Assembly (NCBI GenBank): GCA_945865625.1
Contig: CAMBFD010000008.1
Span: 1 to 51,025, forward strand
From: Chitinophaga pinensis
Lineage (GTDB): Bacteria > Bacteroidota > Bacteroidia > NS11-12g > UBA955
Direction of reading: 5' to 3'
DNA length: 51,025 nt
Shown here: positions 49,533 through 51,025 of the stretch, one piece after another
Layout: each line of letters begins with the position of its first letter
How positions within the stretch are numbered: the stretch's first letter is position 1
Notes under the pieces: generated by a model
Told to the model about the DNA's origin: nothing
Seen by the model: only the letters and a program-made list of their open reading frames with translations
Database searches by the model: none
Position numbers and translations under genes: made by a program

Positions 49533-51025
49533 ATGGCTTTTGATATTGAAGTGATTAAATCTGTTTACGAAAGAATGCCCGAGCGCGTTAAAGCTGCCCG
49601 CCAACTTCTTGGTAAACCCCTTACACTAACCGAAAAAATTTTATATTCTCATTTATGGGAAAATCCTGCCAATCAAACATTTGGTAGAGGAGCCGACTAC
49701 GTTGATTTTGCTCCGGATAGAGTTGCAATGCAAGATGCAACGGCTCAAATGGCTTTGTTGCAGTTTATGCAAGCTGGTCGTCCAAAGGTTGCAGTTCCAA
49801 GTACCGTGCACTGCGATCACTTGATCACCGCAAAAGTTGGAGCAACAACCGATTTGGCAGTTGCTAACGACGAAAGTAAAGAAGTTTATGATTTCTTGGC
49901 TTCAGTTTCAAATAAATATGGCATTGGATTCTGGAAACCAGGTGCTGGTATCATTCACCAAGTAGTGCTTGAAAACTACGCATTCCCAGGTGGAATGATG
50001 ATTGGTACCGATTCTCACACTGTAAACGCAGGTGGTTTGGGTATGATTGCAATTGGTGTTGGTGGTGCCGATGCTTGTGACGTCATGGCTGGTTTACCTT
50101 GGGAACTTAAATGGCCTAAATTAATTGGTGTTAAGTTAACTGGAAAATTGAGCGGTTGGTGTTCAGCAAAAGATGTGATTCTTAAAGTTGCTGGTATCTT
50201 AACTGTAAAAGGTGGTACTGGTTGTATCGTTGAGTATTTTGGAGAAGGTGCAACTTCAATGAGCTGTACTGGTAAAGGTACAATCTGTAACATGGGTGCT
50301 GAAATTGGAGCAACAACTTCAACTTTCGGTTACGATGAAAGCATGGAACGTTACCTTCGCGCTACAGGTCGTGCAGATGTTGCTGATTTAGCAAACGGTG
50401 TGAAAGAACACTTAACCGCCGATGCTGAAGTTTATGCAAACCCAGAACAATACTTCGACCAAATCATTGAAATTGATTTAAATACATTAGAACCTTACCT
50501 TAACGGTCCTTTCACTCCAGATTTGGCAACTCCTATTTCTAAAATGAAAGAAGAAGCTGCTAAAAATGGATGGCCTACAAAAGTTGAAGTGGGATTGATT
50601 GGTAGCTGTACCAACTCTTCTTACGAAGATATTTCTCGTGCAGTGAGTTTGGCGCAACAGGTTTCTACCAAAAATTTAAAACCTAAAGCTGAATACTTAA
50701 TTACTCCAGGTTCTGAGCAAGTTCGTTTTACAATTGAACGCGACGGATTCTTGAAAATATTTGACCAAATTGGTGCCAAAGTGTTTACAAACGCTTGTGG
50801 TCCTTGTATTGGTATGTGGGATAGAATGGGCGCTGAAAAACAAGAAAAAAATACCATCGTTCACTCTTTCAACAGAAACTTTGCAAAACGTGCTGATGGA
50901 AATCCTAATACTTACGCATTTGTCGCTTCTCCAGAATTGGTTACAGCTCTTGCAATTGCAGGTGATTTAACTTTCAACCCTTTAAGCGATTCATTAATCA
51001 ATGAAAATGGCGAGTCAGTGATGTT
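49533..51025 (+). CDS. Aconitate hydratase, N-terminal part (cut by window edge)
   Basis: Interconverts citrate and isocitrate in the TCA cycle. 497 codons are visible and the reading frame is still open at the window end. It resembles the mitochondrial-type enzyme: the cluster cysteines [10 protein letters not shown] (about 355) and [12 protein letters not shown] (about 420), preceded by VPSTVHCDH and [13 protein letters not shown]. The start at 49533 gives [19 protein letters not shown]. The C-terminal swivel domain is not in the window. Confidence 0.95.
   Translation, partial: MAFDIEVIKSVYERMPERVKAARQLLGKPLTLTEKILYSHLWENPANQTFGRGADYVDFAPDRVAMQDATAQMALLQFMQAGRPKVAVPSTVHCDHLITAKVGATTDLAVANDESKEVYDFLASVSNKYGIGFWKPGAGIIHQVVLENYAFPGGMMIGTDSHTVNAGGLGMIAIGVGGADACDVMAGLPWELKWPKLIGVKLTGKLSGWCSAKDVILKVAGILTVKGGTGCIVEYFGEGATSMSCTGKGTICNMGAEIGATTSTFGYDESMERYLRATGRADVADLANGVKEHLTADAEVYANPEQYFDQIIEIDLNTLEPYLNGPFTPDLATPISKMKEEAAKNGWPTKVEVGLIGSCTNSSYEDISRAVSLAQQVSTKNLKPKAEYLITPGSEQVRFTIERDGFLKIFDQIGAKVFTNACGPCIGMWDRMGAEKQEKNTIVHSFNRNFAKRADGNPNTYAFVASPELVTALAIAGDLTFNPLSDSLINENGESVM

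Overview
The window is from a Bacteroidota chromosome, most likely Flavobacteriales-like. The evidence is AT-rich coding, several type IX secretion (T9SS) C-terminal sorting domains, the mutY-ssb-gldE-gldD cluster, a PorE-like OmpA protein, near absence of Shine-Dalgarno sequences, and promoters of the Bacteroidota TAnnTTTG type lying only a few bases before start codons. Genus cannot be fixed from the sequence alone.

Region 1 (1 to about 16044) is accessory DNA. Positions 1-530 and 15514-16044 are the same element end in two copies (about 23 differences by hand alignment): the 5' end of an AAA ATPase gene plus about 380 bp of non-coding leader, each followed by a tRNA terminator and tRNA gene. 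So the window holds the right end of one integrative element and, between about 640 and 16044, a complete related element. The complete one carries a tyrosine recombinase, a divergent protein with family A DNA polymerase palm motifs, and a type I restriction-modification operon (hsdM, hsdS, a HARE-HTH/GIY-YIG fusion, hsdR). These are followed by a zinc-finger small gene with an overlapping 41-codon gene, secreted or lipoprotein cargo, a radC remnant, and a conserved radC/DUF3871-like/AAA ATPase module. The tRNA-Asn at the left junction has lost its 5' acceptor strand. The tRNA with anticodon CAU at the right junction is intact.

Region 2 (16.1-24 kb) holds a CAP-domain lipoprotein, a small lipoprotein, two tandem outer-membrane barrel paralogues with matching terminators, a nitroreductase and a 1359-residue secreted T9SS cargo protein.

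Region 3 (24-35.7 kb) is mostly housekeeping: gmk-nadD, two transporters, an inositol-monophosphatase-like enzyme, a bacilliredoxin and hutI on the minus strand. On the plus strand lie a gamma carbonic anhydrase, an M23 peptidase, a MerR regulator, two envelope proteins, pdxJ and a zinc-dependent phospholipase C-like protein.

Region 4 (35.8-51 kb) holds a PorE-like protein, then gldD, gldE, ssb and mutY (minus), divergent from an HU gene, a TPR-like gene, a 29-residue basic protein, rng, an OmpA lipoprotein, rlmH and argS. A T9SS-sorted serine hydrolase and ruvC (minus) and the start of an aconitase gene close the window.

Two signals are not explained by gene content. The 7-mer GTCCCTC/GAGGGAC occurs 13 times between 19 and 49.2 kb in both orientations and several reading frames, and I found none in the first 19 kb. 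Symmetric inverted repeats of 11-13 bp fill two divergent promoter regions.
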